Assembly (NCBI RefSeq): GCF_002994635.1
Contig: NZ_PVNL01000142.1
Coordinates: 1-64,000 of the forward strand
DNA length: 64,000 nucleotides
Direction: 5' to 3'
Origin: Enhygromyxa salina
Lineage (GTDB): Bacteria > Myxococcota_A > Polyangia > Nannocystales > Nannocystaceae
Made by a program: the position numbers and the translations under genes. This document shows positions 1 through 8,118 of the stretch, piece after piece. How positions within the stretch are numbered: position 1 is the stretch's first letter; every line of letters starts with the position of its first letter. A model generated the notes under the pieces. It was not told the DNA's origin, did not search any database, and saw only the letters and a list, made by a program, of their open reading frames with translations.

Positions 1-161
1 ACCCCGCTGAGCGAGTCCACCCCCAGCCCCTTGTGCGCCATCAGCTCGGGCACGAGCCGAAACCACAACACAGCCAGCGCAGCTCCCGTCGCGACGCCAA
101 GCAAGATGAAGAACAGCTCGCGCGCGCGCAGCCGCGTGTTCTCTGGCACCTTGTTGCTCAT
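1..161 (-). CDS. Membrane protein, N-terminal fragment (runs off window)
   Basis: Reading leftwards from an ATG at 161, the frame stays open to the window edge and gives 53 residues beginning MSNKVPENTRLRARELF. One hydrophobic stretch (about residues 15-33, LFFILLGVATGAALAVLWF) should be a membrane segment, with a basic, arginine-rich flank before it. The rest of the gene lies outside the window, so no family can be assigned. Its start codon overlaps by two bases the proposed start of the divergent lipoprotein gene at 160, which suggests at least one of these starts may be misplaced. The call rests on the open frame and the clean membrane segment only. Confidence 0.5.
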   Translation of the reverse strand, partial: MSNKVPENTRLRARELFFILLGVATGAALAVLWFRLVPELMAHKGLGVDSLSG

Positions 162-660
162 GAGCGGCCGCATCATACACGCAAGCCTGACCGCGGCCAG
201 CCTGCTGCTCGCGCCCGCCTGCGCGCCGTCCCCCACCCCGACCACGCCGCCTCCCTGCCCCGGCGCGTACGACGAGGCCGCGGTCGTCGCAGTACTCGAG
301 ACCCAGCGAGCGGCGTGGAACCAGGGCGACCTCGACGGCTTCCTGGCCGGCTACGAACCCTCCGAAGCCCTACTCTTCACCTCGGGCGCAAGCATCCGCC
401 AGGGCTTCGAAGAAACCCGCGACAAGTACCGGGCCCGCTACGGCGACGCACCCGAGACCATGGGCACGCTGGCGTTCGAGATCCTCGACGTCCGCGCGCT
501 CGGCCAGTGCGCGGACGCGGCGATCGTGCTCGGCCGCTGGGCCCTCACCGACACGCCAGAAGCAGGCGCGGGCGTGTTCTCGGTGATCCTCGAGAAACGC
601 GGTGCCAGCTGGCAGATCGTGCACGACCACACCTCCGCGGAAATTTTACCGGTGCCCTGA
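160..660 (+). CDS. SnoaL/DUF4440-like lipoprotein
   Basis: The start is placed at ATG 160 because it is followed by a lipoprotein signal peptide: hydrophobic residues, then a lipobox LLAPAC near residue 21. The protein is 166 residues. After a Pro/Thr linker comes a single domain of about 125 residues with the pattern of NTF2-like SnoaL/DUF4440 proteins: an N-terminal helix AVLETQRAAWNQGDLDGFLA, a central GFEETRDKYRARYG helix, and a C-terminal strand pair ending WQIVHDHTSAE. Members of this fold are usually small-ligand binding or isomerase-like, and the ligand here is unknown. It would sit on a membrane facing the periplasm. The assignment is by pattern; an unrelated small alpha+beta domain is possible. 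Confidence 0.65.
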   Translation: MSGRIIHASLTAASLLLAPACAPSPTPTTPPPCPGAYDEAAVVAVLETQRAAWNQGDLDGFLAGYEPSEALLFTSGASIRQGFEETRDKYRARYGDAPETMGTLAFEILDVRALGQCADAAIVLGRWALTDTPEAGAGVFSVILEKRGASWQIVHDHTSAEILPVP

Positions 661-700
661 GCGCCGATCGAAGCCGGCGCAAAGACGCTATCCTCCCCAC

Positions 701-1675
701 GTGCCCGACCAGCTGGAGATGTTCGGTGCCCGCGAGGCCGGGAGCATCGGCCGGTCGAAGCTCGGGCTCGCCGAGCTGCCCGCGCAGGTCCACGAGCTGG
801 GCCGGCAGCTGCCGCCGCACCTGCGCATGGGCACGTCGTCGTGGAGCTTCGCGGGCTGGACGGATCTGGTCTGGGATCGCGCGGCCAGCCAGCGCGTGAT
901 CGCCAAGCAGGGTCTCGCCACCTACGCACGCCACCCGCTGTTTCGCACGGTGGGGCTCGACCGCACGTACTACGCGCCCATGCGCACGGACCAGCTCGCG
1001 GCCCTGACCCACGACCTACCGGACGACTTCCGGCTGCTGGTCAAGGCCCACGCGGAGTGCACGACGGTCAAGTTCTCGGAGCGCTCGTGGCACCGCGGCC
1101 GCGCGGGTCAGCGCAACGAGCTGTTCCTCGAGCCGAAGTACGCGACCGAGGTGGTGGTCGAGCCGTTCATGCAGGGGCTGGGACGTCACGGCGGGGTCCT
1201 ACTGTTTCAGTTCCCGGCCCAGAGCGTGCCGGGCGGGCCCAAGAGCTTCGCGCATCGGCTCGGCGACTTCCTGGCGGCGCTGCCGAAGGGGCCGCAGTAC
1301 GCGGTCGAGATCCGCAACGCGGACCTACTGACGCCGCGCTATGTCAGCGCGCTCGAGCGGGTGGGCGCGACTCACTGTGTGGCCGAACTCCCGGGCATGC
1401 CGGATGTCCACAAGCAGTGGGAGGTCAGCGGCGGCAGCGATCGCCCGGCGTTGGTGATGCGCTGGATGCTGGCGCGCCAGCACAACTACGAGTCCGCGCG
1501 GCAGGCCTACGCGCCCTTCGATCAGCTCGTCGACGAGCACCCGAGCGTGCGCCAGGCCTACGCCAAGATGATCGTGAGCAGCAGCAAGCCGGCGTTCATG
1601 ATCGTCAACAACAAGGCAGAGGGCTGCTCGCCGCTGTCGATCCAGCGGCTGGCCGAGCTGCTGATCAGGCCATGA
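701..1675 (+). CDS. DUF72 domain protein
   Basis: This is a 324-residue protein from a GTG start at 701; the frame is open further upstream, but conserved sequence begins near this point. The signature MGTSSWSFAGW near residue 43 matches the N-terminal strand of DUF72 TIM-barrel proteins. Further family features follow: GLDRTYYAPM, the strand FRLLVKAHAECT, a GGVLLFQFPAQ segment and YAVEIRNADLL. DUF72 proteins are widespread soluble proteins of unknown biochemical role, sometimes suspected of nucleic-acid-related function. Nothing in the sequence indicates a substrate. The gene stands alone between a lipoprotein gene and the convergent DUF1552 gene, whose stop overlaps its 3' end at 1665-1675. 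Confidence 0.85.
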   Translation: MPDQLEMFGAREAGSIGRSKLGLAELPAQVHELGRQLPPHLRMGTSSWSFAGWTDLVWDRAASQRVIAKQGLATYARHPLFRTVGLDRTYYAPMRTDQLAALTHDLPDDFRLLVKAHAECTTVKFSERSWHRGRAGQRNELFLEPKYATEVVVEPFMQGLGRHGGVLLFQFPAQSVPGGPKSFAHRLGDFLAALPKGPQYAVEIRNADLLTPRYVSALERVGATHCVAELPGMPDVHKQWEVSGGSDRPALVMRWMLARQHNYESARQAYAPFDQLVDEHPSVRQAYAKMIVSSSKPAFMIVNNKAEGCSPLSIQRLAELLIRP

Positions 1676-3068
1676 TGTCGGCCAGCGGCGTGCCGGAGCC
1701 GGCGCCCTCGCCCTGACCGTTGAGCTGCTCGCCGACCCAGCTGGCGTTGCGATCGAAGCCCTGCAGGATCGCCAGCAGGACGTCGGAGGTGTTGCCGCTG
1801 GTCGGGCCGGGGTGGCTGCCGTAGCTGTAGTTCCCCGACAGGGCCTCGGGCTGGTAGTGGACGCCGGGGTACTTGAGGTGACCGCCGCCGTGGCCGGCGA
1901 CGAGCATGGGGTGGCGGCGGATCGAGTGGACCGAGCCGTCCGAGGCGTCGCTGCTCATGAGCACCATGGAGTTGTCGAGCAAGTTGGTGCCGTCGAGCTC
2001 CATGGTGTCGCGCATCTTGGTCAGCAAGTACGCGAAGCGCTCCATCATGTAGATCTGCCCGTTGTCGAACGGGGCCCCGAGCGCCCAGCTCTGGACGTTG
2101 TGGCTGTACTCGTGCCACGAGCTGTTGCTGCCGACGATCTCGTTCAGGGTCGGCTCGGCGGCGCCCTCGAGGAACAGCATGGTGGCCACGCGGGTCAGAT
2201 CACAGTTGAACGCGTAGCAGATCAGGTCGCTCATGAGCTCGTTGACCAGGGTCAGCTGCTCGTTGTTGATCGACTCGTCGTTGGTGAACATCGGGTCGTT
2301 GGGCAGATCGCAGACCGGGGCGGCGGCGCTGAGCTTGGCCTCGAGCGCGGCGATGCTGTCGAGGTGGGCCTCGAGCCGGACGTTGTCTTCGGTGCCCAGC
2401 TTGGACTGCAAGGTGGAGACCTCGCCCTTGACGGAGTCGAGGATGTGCAGCCGCAGCTCGCGGTCGTCCTTGGGCTGGACGAAGCTGCCAAACAGAGCCT
2501 GCCAGGCCGCGCTGGGGTTGGTGATGGCCGGGTTGGGCTGCAGATGACCACGATGCGAGAGGTTGTGCATCGTGGTGCCCTCGTCGGCGGGGCTCTGGGC
2601 CTTGGAGGCGCCCAGGTGCACGCCGGGGATCGGGGTCTGACCGGCGAGCACTTCGGAGATCACGGCGTCGAGCGTGGGGCCGCCAGCGTTCGAGAAGAAG
2701 CCCTGTCCCTGGCCCTTGTCGGCGAAGCTGTAGCCGCTGAAGACCGTCATGCCCTCGTGGTGGGTGATCTGATCCTTGGCGCGGTTGGTGGTGCCCGTGA
2801 CGACGTTGAGATAGTCCTTGAGCGCGGCCAGGGGCTGCATGTGATCGTTGAGCTGCCAGTCGGGGCCGACCCCAATGGGCTCGAAGCGATCGAGCATGAA
2901 GCCGTTGCCCCTAAACCACGAGATGTAGCGGCGCGGCTGCGAGCTGCCGTCGGCGAACGCGGTCTGCTCGAGGTTCATCATGGCGTCGAGGGCCGGCAGG
3001 GCGATGCTGGCGATCCCGCCACCGAGGGCTCCACGAAGGAATGTGCGACGTTTGAGGTGCTTGCGCAT
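1665..3068 (-). CDS. DUF1552 (HXXSHH) protein, Tat-exported, copy 1
   Basis: This is a 467-residue protein starting at ATG 3068. The N-terminus carries a twin-arginine signal (RRTFLRGALGGG followed by a hydrophobic stretch), so it is likely exported folded through Tat. The body matches the DUF1552 family (PF07586, named for its HXXSHH motif): an early RRYISWFRGNGF segment, SSWHEYSHN in the later third, and GGHLKYPG near the end. The family is typical of Planctomycetes, Verrucomicrobia and Myxobacteria and resembles the alkaline-phosphatase/sulfatase-like DUF1501 group. No enzymatic activity is established. It lies 14 bases downstream of the DUF1592-type gene at 3083-4780 and is surely co-transcribed with it. 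A second pair of the same kind occurs at 50410-53519. Confidence 0.88.
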   Translation of the reverse strand: MRKHLKRRTFLRGALGGGIASIALPALDAMMNLEQTAFADGSSQPRRYISWFRGNGFMLDRFEPIGVGPDWQLNDHMQPLAALKDYLNVVTGTTNRAKDQITHHEGMTVFSGYSFADKGQGQGFFSNAGGPTLDAVISEVLAGQTPIPGVHLGASKAQSPADEGTTMHNLSHRGHLQPNPAITNPSAAWQALFGSFVQPKDDRELRLHILDSVKGEVSTLQSKLGTEDNVRLEAHLDSIAALEAKLSAAAPVCDLPNDPMFTNDESINNEQLTLVNELMSDLICYAFNCDLTRVATMLFLEGAAEPTLNEIVGSNSSWHEYSHNVQSWALGAPFDNGQIYMMERFAYLLTKMRDTMELDGTNLLDNSMVLMSSDASDGSVHSIRRHPMLVAGHGGGHLKYPGVHYQPEALSGNYSYGSHPGPTSGNTSDVLLAILQGFDRNASWVGEQLNGQGEGAGSGTPLADIMA

Positions 3069-3082
3069 GGCGTGGGTCCTTC

Positions 3083-4780
3083 CTACTTGGGCTCCCCGAC
3101 CTGCAAGAACAACTCGCTGGTCACGAACGCGATCAGCAGCTCTTGAAAGCGGTAGTTTGCGGTCTCGAACGATGCGTAGAGCTCCTGCAGCTCGGCGCTC
3201 TCTCGGGTCGGGTTCTCGAGGCTGCCGCGACCAAAGCGGATCATGTTGTTGACAATGCACTGGCCCAGGCGCGGGTCCATGGCCACGCTGGCGGCGAGAT
3301 CGGCGGCGCTGCCGATCTGTCCGAAATCGGCGTACTCGGTGACGGGATCGACCGGGAGGCCGTTGGGCTCGTGGGTGCGCCAGGCTCCGAGCGGATCGTA
3401 GTTCTCGAGCGTGAAGCCGAGCGGATCCATGTGGGTGTGACACACCGCGCACGAGTCGACCTCGAGGTGCACGGTCTCCATCAGCTCACGCAGGGTCATC
3501 TGCGTGTTTGCGGGCGGATCGGGTAGGTTCGGGTTGACGTCGGGCGGCGGCGGCGGGATCGCGTAGCACAAGAACCGCTGCTGAATGTAGAGGCCGCGGC
3601 GGGTGGTGGAGTTGCCGTCGTAGTGCGAGTTGCGAGCGAGCACGCTGGCGTGGGACAGGAACCCGGCGCGGGCTTGCTCGGCCGGCAGCATGACCTGATC
3701 CCAGGCGTTGTCGGGCGCGGGCAGACCGTAGAGCTCGGCGAGCCGCTCGTCGACGAAGGTGTAGTCGGCCTCGATGAAGTCGCGGAAGTCGGTGTCCTGG
3801 GTCCAGATCACGTCGCGCAGCAGCAGCTCGGTCTCCTCGACCATCGAGTCGACCAGGGCGTCGCTGTAGAGCGGGAACGAGGCTGGGTTCTTGGCGGAGA
3901 TCTCCTCGAGCGCGAGGTACTCGGCGAAGAACTCGGACACGGCCTCGGGCGCGCGCTCGTCGTTGAGCATCGCGCGGGCCAGGGTCTCGACCGACTCGAC
4001 GCTGTCGTAGTTGCCAGCCTCGGCCGACTTCAGCAGCGTCAGCGAGGGCGCGCGCCCGATCAGCAGCAGCGACAGACGGGTGACGACCTCGGGGCCGGTC
4101 AGCCAGTACTCTTCGGGCTCACTGGGATCTTGCTCGCCGGTCTCGACCACATAGATGAAGTCGGGCGAGAGCAGGATGCGGACCAGCTCGTACTTGAGCC
4201 CGGCGTTGAAGTCCCCGCCGCCCCAGACCTGGGCCTCGAGCGCGATCTCGACGATCCGCGCGACCTCGTCGTCGGTCAGCGGACGTCGCCACGCGAGGTG
4301 GCCGAGCGTCTGCGCGACGGTGGTGTAGCAGGCTTGATCGGGCGAGTCCTTCACGCACGGGACGATCCCGGCGAGCGTGTTGGGGTTGGCGATCGCAGCG
4401 TCGGCGATCTGCAGCGCCGAGGCCTCGTAGGTCTCGACCAGATCGAGGCTGGGCGAGATCAGCGAGTTGCCGATCGCGGTGTAGCCGTACAGCGACTGAT
4501 CCGCGGGTGGGATCGCGACGGCGCCGGCCTGCGGCCCGAACATGTACGCGATCGTGTTGATGTACTGGTAGTCGAGCAGGCGACGCATTCCACCAGGCGG
4601 AGGCGTGTAATCGTCGCCACCTGTCTCGTCACCGGACTCGCCACCGCCCTCGGTGCCAGCCGAGGTGTCATCGTCCGCCATCGGATCGTCGTCGCCCTTG
4701 CACCCCGGTGCAGCGACGAAGAGCGACAGCGCGCTCAGGCAGCGGACGGCGTTCAGAGCGAGAGGCTTGCGCAAATTCAA
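3083..4780 (-). CDS. DUF1592/DUF1588/DUF1585 lipoprotein with CxxCH motif, copy 1
   Basis: The protein is exported and about 565 residues long. A TTG at 4780 is the preferred start, because it is closely followed by a lipoprotein-type signal ending VAAPGC; an ATG at 4855 would add 25 residues without signal character. An acidic Asp/Gly/Thr linker follows. The body then shows the DUF1587-1592-1588-1585 order: MRRLLDYQYINTIAYMFG, AWRRPLTDDEVARI, LLSPDFIYVVE, ADYTFVDERLAELYGLP, RRGLYIQQRFLCYAIPPPPP, CAVCHTHMDPLGFTLENYD and a C-terminal FGRGSLENPT. CAVCH is a classical CxxCH haem c attachment site, so a periplasmic or surface cytochrome-like role is plausible but unproven. It is the upstream partner of the DUF1552 gene 14 bases away. 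Confidence 0.85.
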   Translation of the reverse strand: MNLRKPLALNAVRCLSALSLFVAAPGCKGDDDPMADDDTSAGTEGGGESGDETGGDDYTPPPGGMRRLLDYQYINTIAYMFGPQAGAVAIPPADQSLYGYTAIGNSLISPSLDLVETYEASALQIADAAIANPNTLAGIVPCVKDSPDQACYTTVAQTLGHLAWRRPLTDDEVARIVEIALEAQVWGGGDFNAGLKYELVRILLSPDFIYVVETGEQDPSEPEEYWLTGPEVVTRLSLLLIGRAPSLTLLKSAEAGNYDSVESVETLARAMLNDERAPEAVSEFFAEYLALEEISAKNPASFPLYSDALVDSMVEETELLLRDVIWTQDTDFRDFIEADYTFVDERLAELYGLPAPDNAWDQVMLPAEQARAGFLSHASVLARNSHYDGNSTTRRGLYIQQRFLCYAIPPPPPDVNPNLPDPPANTQMTLRELMETVHLEVDSCAVCHTHMDPLGFTLENYDPLGAWRTHEPNGLPVDPVTEYADFGQIGSAADLAASVAMDPRLGQCIVNNMIRFGRGSLENPTRESAELQELYASFETANYRFQELLIAFVTSELFLQVGEPK

Positions 4781-4984
4781 GAGGACCCCCTGGGTTTGTC
4801 GACCCACCCTGGATCGGCCCTCGGAGTCTATACGGGGACCCCCCTCGGCATCCAACAGGAACGGCGGTTTTTCTCGTTCCTTTACCTACGATTGACCCAG
4901 GAGCTTTACGCGCTTAACGCACATGGTGGGCGCCCATCCACGTCGTTCATGGATGGACGCCCACAGAAACTACCGATACGCAGC

Positions 4985-6334
4985 TCAGCCCGGGTTGCAG
5001 TGGTACTCCACGTCGGCCTCACCAACCATCTTCACGGCGTCACACGCAGCACCACACAGCTCGATCGCGTCGTAGGGGCCGTTGGGGTTGGTATAGACCC
5101 AGCCGTCCTCGTTGTTGCAGTTGTTGACCATGTCCCACTCCATGCCGTCGACGAACACCTTGGTGAACTCGGGGAAGAAGGGCGGCTCCTCGAGCGGGAT
5201 CGTGCAGGTCTTGACGCTGTCGATCACCCCGGTGAGCGCGGCTTCGAGCTGGGCCTGATCCTGAGAGTTGAAGAAGCTGACGGTCCCACCTTCTTGGGCG
5301 ACCGCGTTGAGCACGGTGGTGGGGTTGATGTTGTTCGGATCGCCGCCGACCCCGTCGTTGATGATCATGTTGGCGATGTCGATGCCGACCACGTAGGTGG
5401 GGATGTCGTCGTTGTCGAACGCCTGACCCACCAACGTCGGCAGCGCGCTGTCGTAGACCTCGAACAGCTCCTGGTTGTTCTGGGCATTCTCGTTGCAGTT
5501 CGCGGCGCCGTCGGTGACCAGGATCATCGCCCTCGGGATCTGCGGATCGAGGCTGCTCAGGTGCGCGTAGGCGGTCTCGATGCCGAGCGTCGCGGGCGTG
5601 CCCCCGTAAGAGTTGACCACGTTCGCCCCCGGGATGGCCGCGAGGATCGTCGGGCCGTTGGCGGTCGAGACCGTGACCTCGGGGAAGTCCGAGGTGATGC
5701 ACGCGGCCGGGCCGTACACGTTCTGGGCCTGGGCCGACGGGAACAGGTTGGCGCCGAAATTGATCTTGGTGTCGAAGCTGCCCGTGATGTTGGAGACGAC
5801 CTGGTACAGGCTGTTCCAGCGGGTGATCTGCGGGGTGCCGTTGTTGTTGTCGTGATCCCAGGAGTTCGTGAACATGCTGCGCGACTTGTCGAGCACCAGC
5901 ATGACGTTGGGGGCGACGGGATCGACGGTGACCTGGAATTCGTCGCAGGCGTCCTGGGTGTCGCCATCGCCGTCCCCGCTGGTGTCGCCGTCTCCGTCTC
6001 CGTCCCCGGTGTCGCCGTCTCCGTCCCCGGTGTCGCCGTCTCCGTCCCCGCTGGTGTCGCCGTCTCCGTCTCCGTCTCCGTCTCCATCACCATCGCCGTC
6101 GCCAGGATCTCCGTCGCCATCGCCGTCCCCGTCGCCGTCGCCGTCACCATCGCCGTCGCCGTCGCCGTCGCCAGACATGGTCGCCGTGTTTCCCTCGGCG
6201 CTGTCGCCATCGCCGTCTCCGGTCGCGGTCTCGCCACCGGACACACCCTTCGTCTCTGCGTCCCCGCTGCTGCTGTCGCCGCAAGCAATGGGAAGCAGAG
6301 CCAAGACTACGGATAAGCGCTGGATACGGATCAT
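4985..6334 (-). CDS. VWA-domain lipoprotein with Gly-Asp repeat linker
   Basis: This 449-residue protein starts at ATG 6334, with GGGAGA about 10 bases upstream. The signal peptide ends in the lipobox LLPIAC. Residues from about 40 to 125 are almost entirely Gly-Asp repeats, with a few Thr, Ser and Pro breaks, which would form a long acidic stalk from the membrane. A von Willebrand factor A domain follows: VMLVLDKSRSM is the first MIDAS motif (DxSxS), GGTPATLGIETA supplies the conserved Thr region, and AMILVTDGAANC the later Asp. The C-terminal part has eight or so cysteines, likely disulfide-bonded. Such proteins usually mediate metal-dependent surface adhesion or binding. The partner is unknown. 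Confidence 0.85.
   Translation of the reverse strand: MIRIQRLSVVLALLPIACGDSSSGDAETKGVSGGETATGDGDGDSAEGNTATMSGDGDGDGDGDGDGDGDGDGDGDPGDGDGDGDGDGDGDGDTSGDGDGDTGDGDGDTGDGDGDGDTSGDGDGDTQDACDEFQVTVDPVAPNVMLVLDKSRSMFTNSWDHDNNNGTPQITRWNSLYQVVSNITGSFDTKINFGANLFPSAQAQNVYGPAACITSDFPEVTVSTANGPTILAAIPGANVVNSYGGTPATLGIETAYAHLSSLDPQIPRAMILVTDGAANCNENAQNNQELFEVYDSALPTLVGQAFDNDDIPTYVVGIDIANMIINDGVGGDPNNINPTTVLNAVAQEGGTVSFFNSQDQAQLEAALTGVIDSVKTCTIPLEEPPFFPEFTKVFVDGMEWDMVNNCNNEDGWVYTNPNGPYDAIELCGAACDAVKMVGEADVEYHCNPG
5959..6173. repeat. (GTCGCC/GTCTCC)n hexanucleotide tract coding Gly-Asp
   Basis: Imperfect six-base units, read on the minus strand as GGCGAC, GGAGAC or GGCGAT, encode the Gly-Asp stalk of the VWA lipoprotein. 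The unit is a multiple of three, so slippage changes stalk length without breaking the frame. Confidence 0.9.
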
Positions 6335-6433
6335 GTTCAAGCTCTCCCGGTGCCCGCCACGAAGCGCGACGAGTCGACACCGCCACCATGATAGGGAGTC
6401 GCGCGCGAAAACTACAAGCTTCAGATCGACGGC

Positions 6434-7318
6434 TCAGGGTCCGGCCGGCGACCAAGCCCCGGCCCGCGCCAGGACCCGGCGACCGAGCGCGACAAAGCTG
6501 GGGTCGCCGTGCCGCAGACCCCAGGCCAAGCTGGCGACGCCATGGAGCATGAGCGCGCTGCGCAGCTGGGTGCACTCCCGAGCGGACAGCGGGCGACCAT
6601 AGCCCTCGAAGAACGCGAGCTCGAGCGCGGGATCGGTCGCCCAGCTGTCGGCCACGAGCTTGGCGAGATCCACCAAGGCCAGGTCGTGGCGCGCGTGCTC
6701 GAAATCGACGAGGGCGAGGGTGCGGCCGTCCCACAACCAGTTGTCGGGGGTGAAGTCGCGATGACAGGGGACGCGCTGGGCGTCGTCGAACAGCGCCGCG
6801 CTCGGGGCCAGGTCTCGAACGACCTGCTGCTCACCTGGGTCGAGCGCGTCAGCGCAGGCGCGGGACCAGGCCCGGTGGCGCTGCGCCAGCGCGTCCGCGA
6901 GCGGCATGGGATCGTCGTCTGCGATCGGCAGCCGATGGAGGGCTGCCAAGCAGCGGCCGGCGGCGCGGTGGACCTCAGCGAGCGCCGGGGGTCCGGGCTC
7001 GCCCGCCACGCGGGTGGTGATGATCGTCCGCAGCGACGCGTCGGCGGCCAGCAACACGGGCACCCGCGCGCCGCCGAGCTCGCCACGGGCACCCAACCAC
7101 TGCGCGAGGGCGCGGCGCGCTTGCTCGAACAGCCGGGCCGAGTCGAAGCGCTTGACCACGATCCCCAGCGCGTCGCCGGACGCAGCCTCGACGTCGGCCG
7201 CGAACACCCGGCCACGAGGATCGAGCGCCCGCAGCTGCGCCGAGCTCACCGGCCGCGGGCACCCGAGCGCGGCGGTCATGAACGCGAGCACGCGCTCGGG
7301 TGGATCGGAATGGGGCAT
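6434..7318 (-). CDS. Aminoglycoside phosphotransferase (APH)-family kinase-like protein
   Basis: This 294-residue protein starts at ATG 7318; the open frame upstream overlaps the divergent gene and lacks conserved sequence. It has the APH/choline-kinase fold pattern. The N-lobe contains GIVVKRF, with the ATP-binding lysine. The C-lobe contains CHRDFTPDNWLWDGRTLALV, which holds the catalytic loop HxDxxxxN, and VDFEHARHD supplies the metal-binding Asp in place of the kinase DFG. Families with this fold phosphorylate aminoglycosides, choline, homoserine, fructosamines and other small molecules, and the sequence alone does not identify the substrate. It is divergent from an unknown gene starting 21 bases away at 7340. 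Resistance should not be assumed. Confidence 0.8.
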   Translation of the reverse strand: MPHSDPPERVLAFMTAALGCPRPVSSAQLRALDPRGRVFAADVEAASGDALGIVVKRFDSARLFEQARRALAQWLGARGELGGARVPVLLAADASLRTIITTRVAGEPGPPALAEVHRAAGRCLAALHRLPIADDDPMPLADALAQRHRAWSRACADALDPGEQQVVRDLAPSAALFDDAQRVPCHRDFTPDNWLWDGRTLALVDFEHARHDLALVDLAKLVADSWATDPALELAFFEGYGRPLSARECTQLRSALMLHGVASLAWGLRHGDPSFVALGRRVLARAGAWSPAGP

Positions 7319-7339
7319 CTTCGGGCTATGCTTGCGCGA

Positions 7340-8047
7340 ATGAGTCGGCCGCTGCGCTTGATGATCTACGACGACACCTGCACGGGCGATTTTCCCAAGC
7401 CTGGGGCCAGTGGGCGGGATCGCTGGGTCGGGGACCGCGTCATGCGCCGCGCGGGGCAGCTGCTCGAGGGCGCGCCCTGGCCCGGGCTGACCCACTCATG
7501 GCAGCTCGGTGGACTGCTGTACCGGGGCCTCGGTCGGCTCGACGACCGACGCGGGTTCTCGGACTGGGGCAGCGCCCTGGCTTGGCTCGCGGACCACCGC
7601 GGGTCCGAGCGGATCGGCGAGATCCAGTTTTGGGGTCACGGCAAGTGGGGCTGCGCCAAGATCGATCGTTCGAGCCTCGACATCGAGTCGCTCGACCCTG
7701 ACCACCCCCACCACGACGCGCTCGCGGCGATCCGCGAGCGCATGCGCAGGGTCGAGCAGCCGCTGTGGTGGTTTCGCACCTGCGAGACCTTTGGCGCTCA
7801 CTCGGGTCACGAGTTCGCGCGCGCCTGGACGAGCTTTTTCAATTGCCGCGCCGCCGGCCACACCTACGTGATCGGCCCCTACCAGAGCGGCCTCCACTCG
7901 CTAGGTCCCGGTCAACGGCCGAGCTGGTCCGCGGAAGAAGGCTTGATCGAGGGCACCCCCGACGACCCACGCAGCGCCAAGTGGTCGACGCGACGCGAGC
8001 CAAACACGATCACCTGCCTCCACGGCCAGATCCCCGCCGGCTTCTAG
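7340..8047 (+). CDS. Unknown protein with conserved-looking His and Cys motifs
   Basis: This is a 235-residue soluble protein with no signal peptide. ATG 7340 is preferred; ATG 7328 in frame would add four residues, and neither has a good ribosome site. Family not recognised. Two motifs stand out. A strand-like segment ends in FWGHGKWG near residue 99, and WWFRTCETFGAHSGHEFA lies near residue 145. A Gly-flanked His after one strand and a Cys after the next is the arrangement seen in clan CD (caspase-like) peptidases and in DUF4347 domains, so a caspase-like fold is possible. This is a visual analogy, not a demonstrated match. The gene is divergent from the APH-like kinase gene. Confidence 0.65.
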   Translation: MSRPLRLMIYDDTCTGDFPKPGASGRDRWVGDRVMRRAGQLLEGAPWPGLTHSWQLGGLLYRGLGRLDDRRGFSDWGSALAWLADHRGSERIGEIQFWGHGKWGCAKIDRSSLDIESLDPDHPHHDALAAIRERMRRVEQPLWWFRTCETFGAHSGHEFARAWTSFFNCRAAGHTYVIGPYQSGLHSLGPGQRPSWSAEEGLIEGTPDDPRSAKWSTRREPNTITCLHGQIPAGF

Positions 8048-8118
8048 TCGCGAGGAGCGAAGCGACCAGACGCGCCAGCGGCTGCAGTCGGCGAAGTGCG
8101 AAACCCTCTGTGGGGGTG

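Noticed and set aside
1812..3146. Long plus-strand open frame opposite the DUF1552 gene
   Set aside because: It is the high-GC shadow of a well-supported gene and has no recognisable protein features.
3623..6316. 897-residue plus-strand open frame
   Set aside because: It spans antisense to two real genes and turns into Val/Ser/Pro repeats over the Gly-Asp tract.
6434..7318. Antibiotic resistance gene
   Set aside because: The APH fold is shared by many small-molecule kinases and no aminoglycoside-specific evidence exists.
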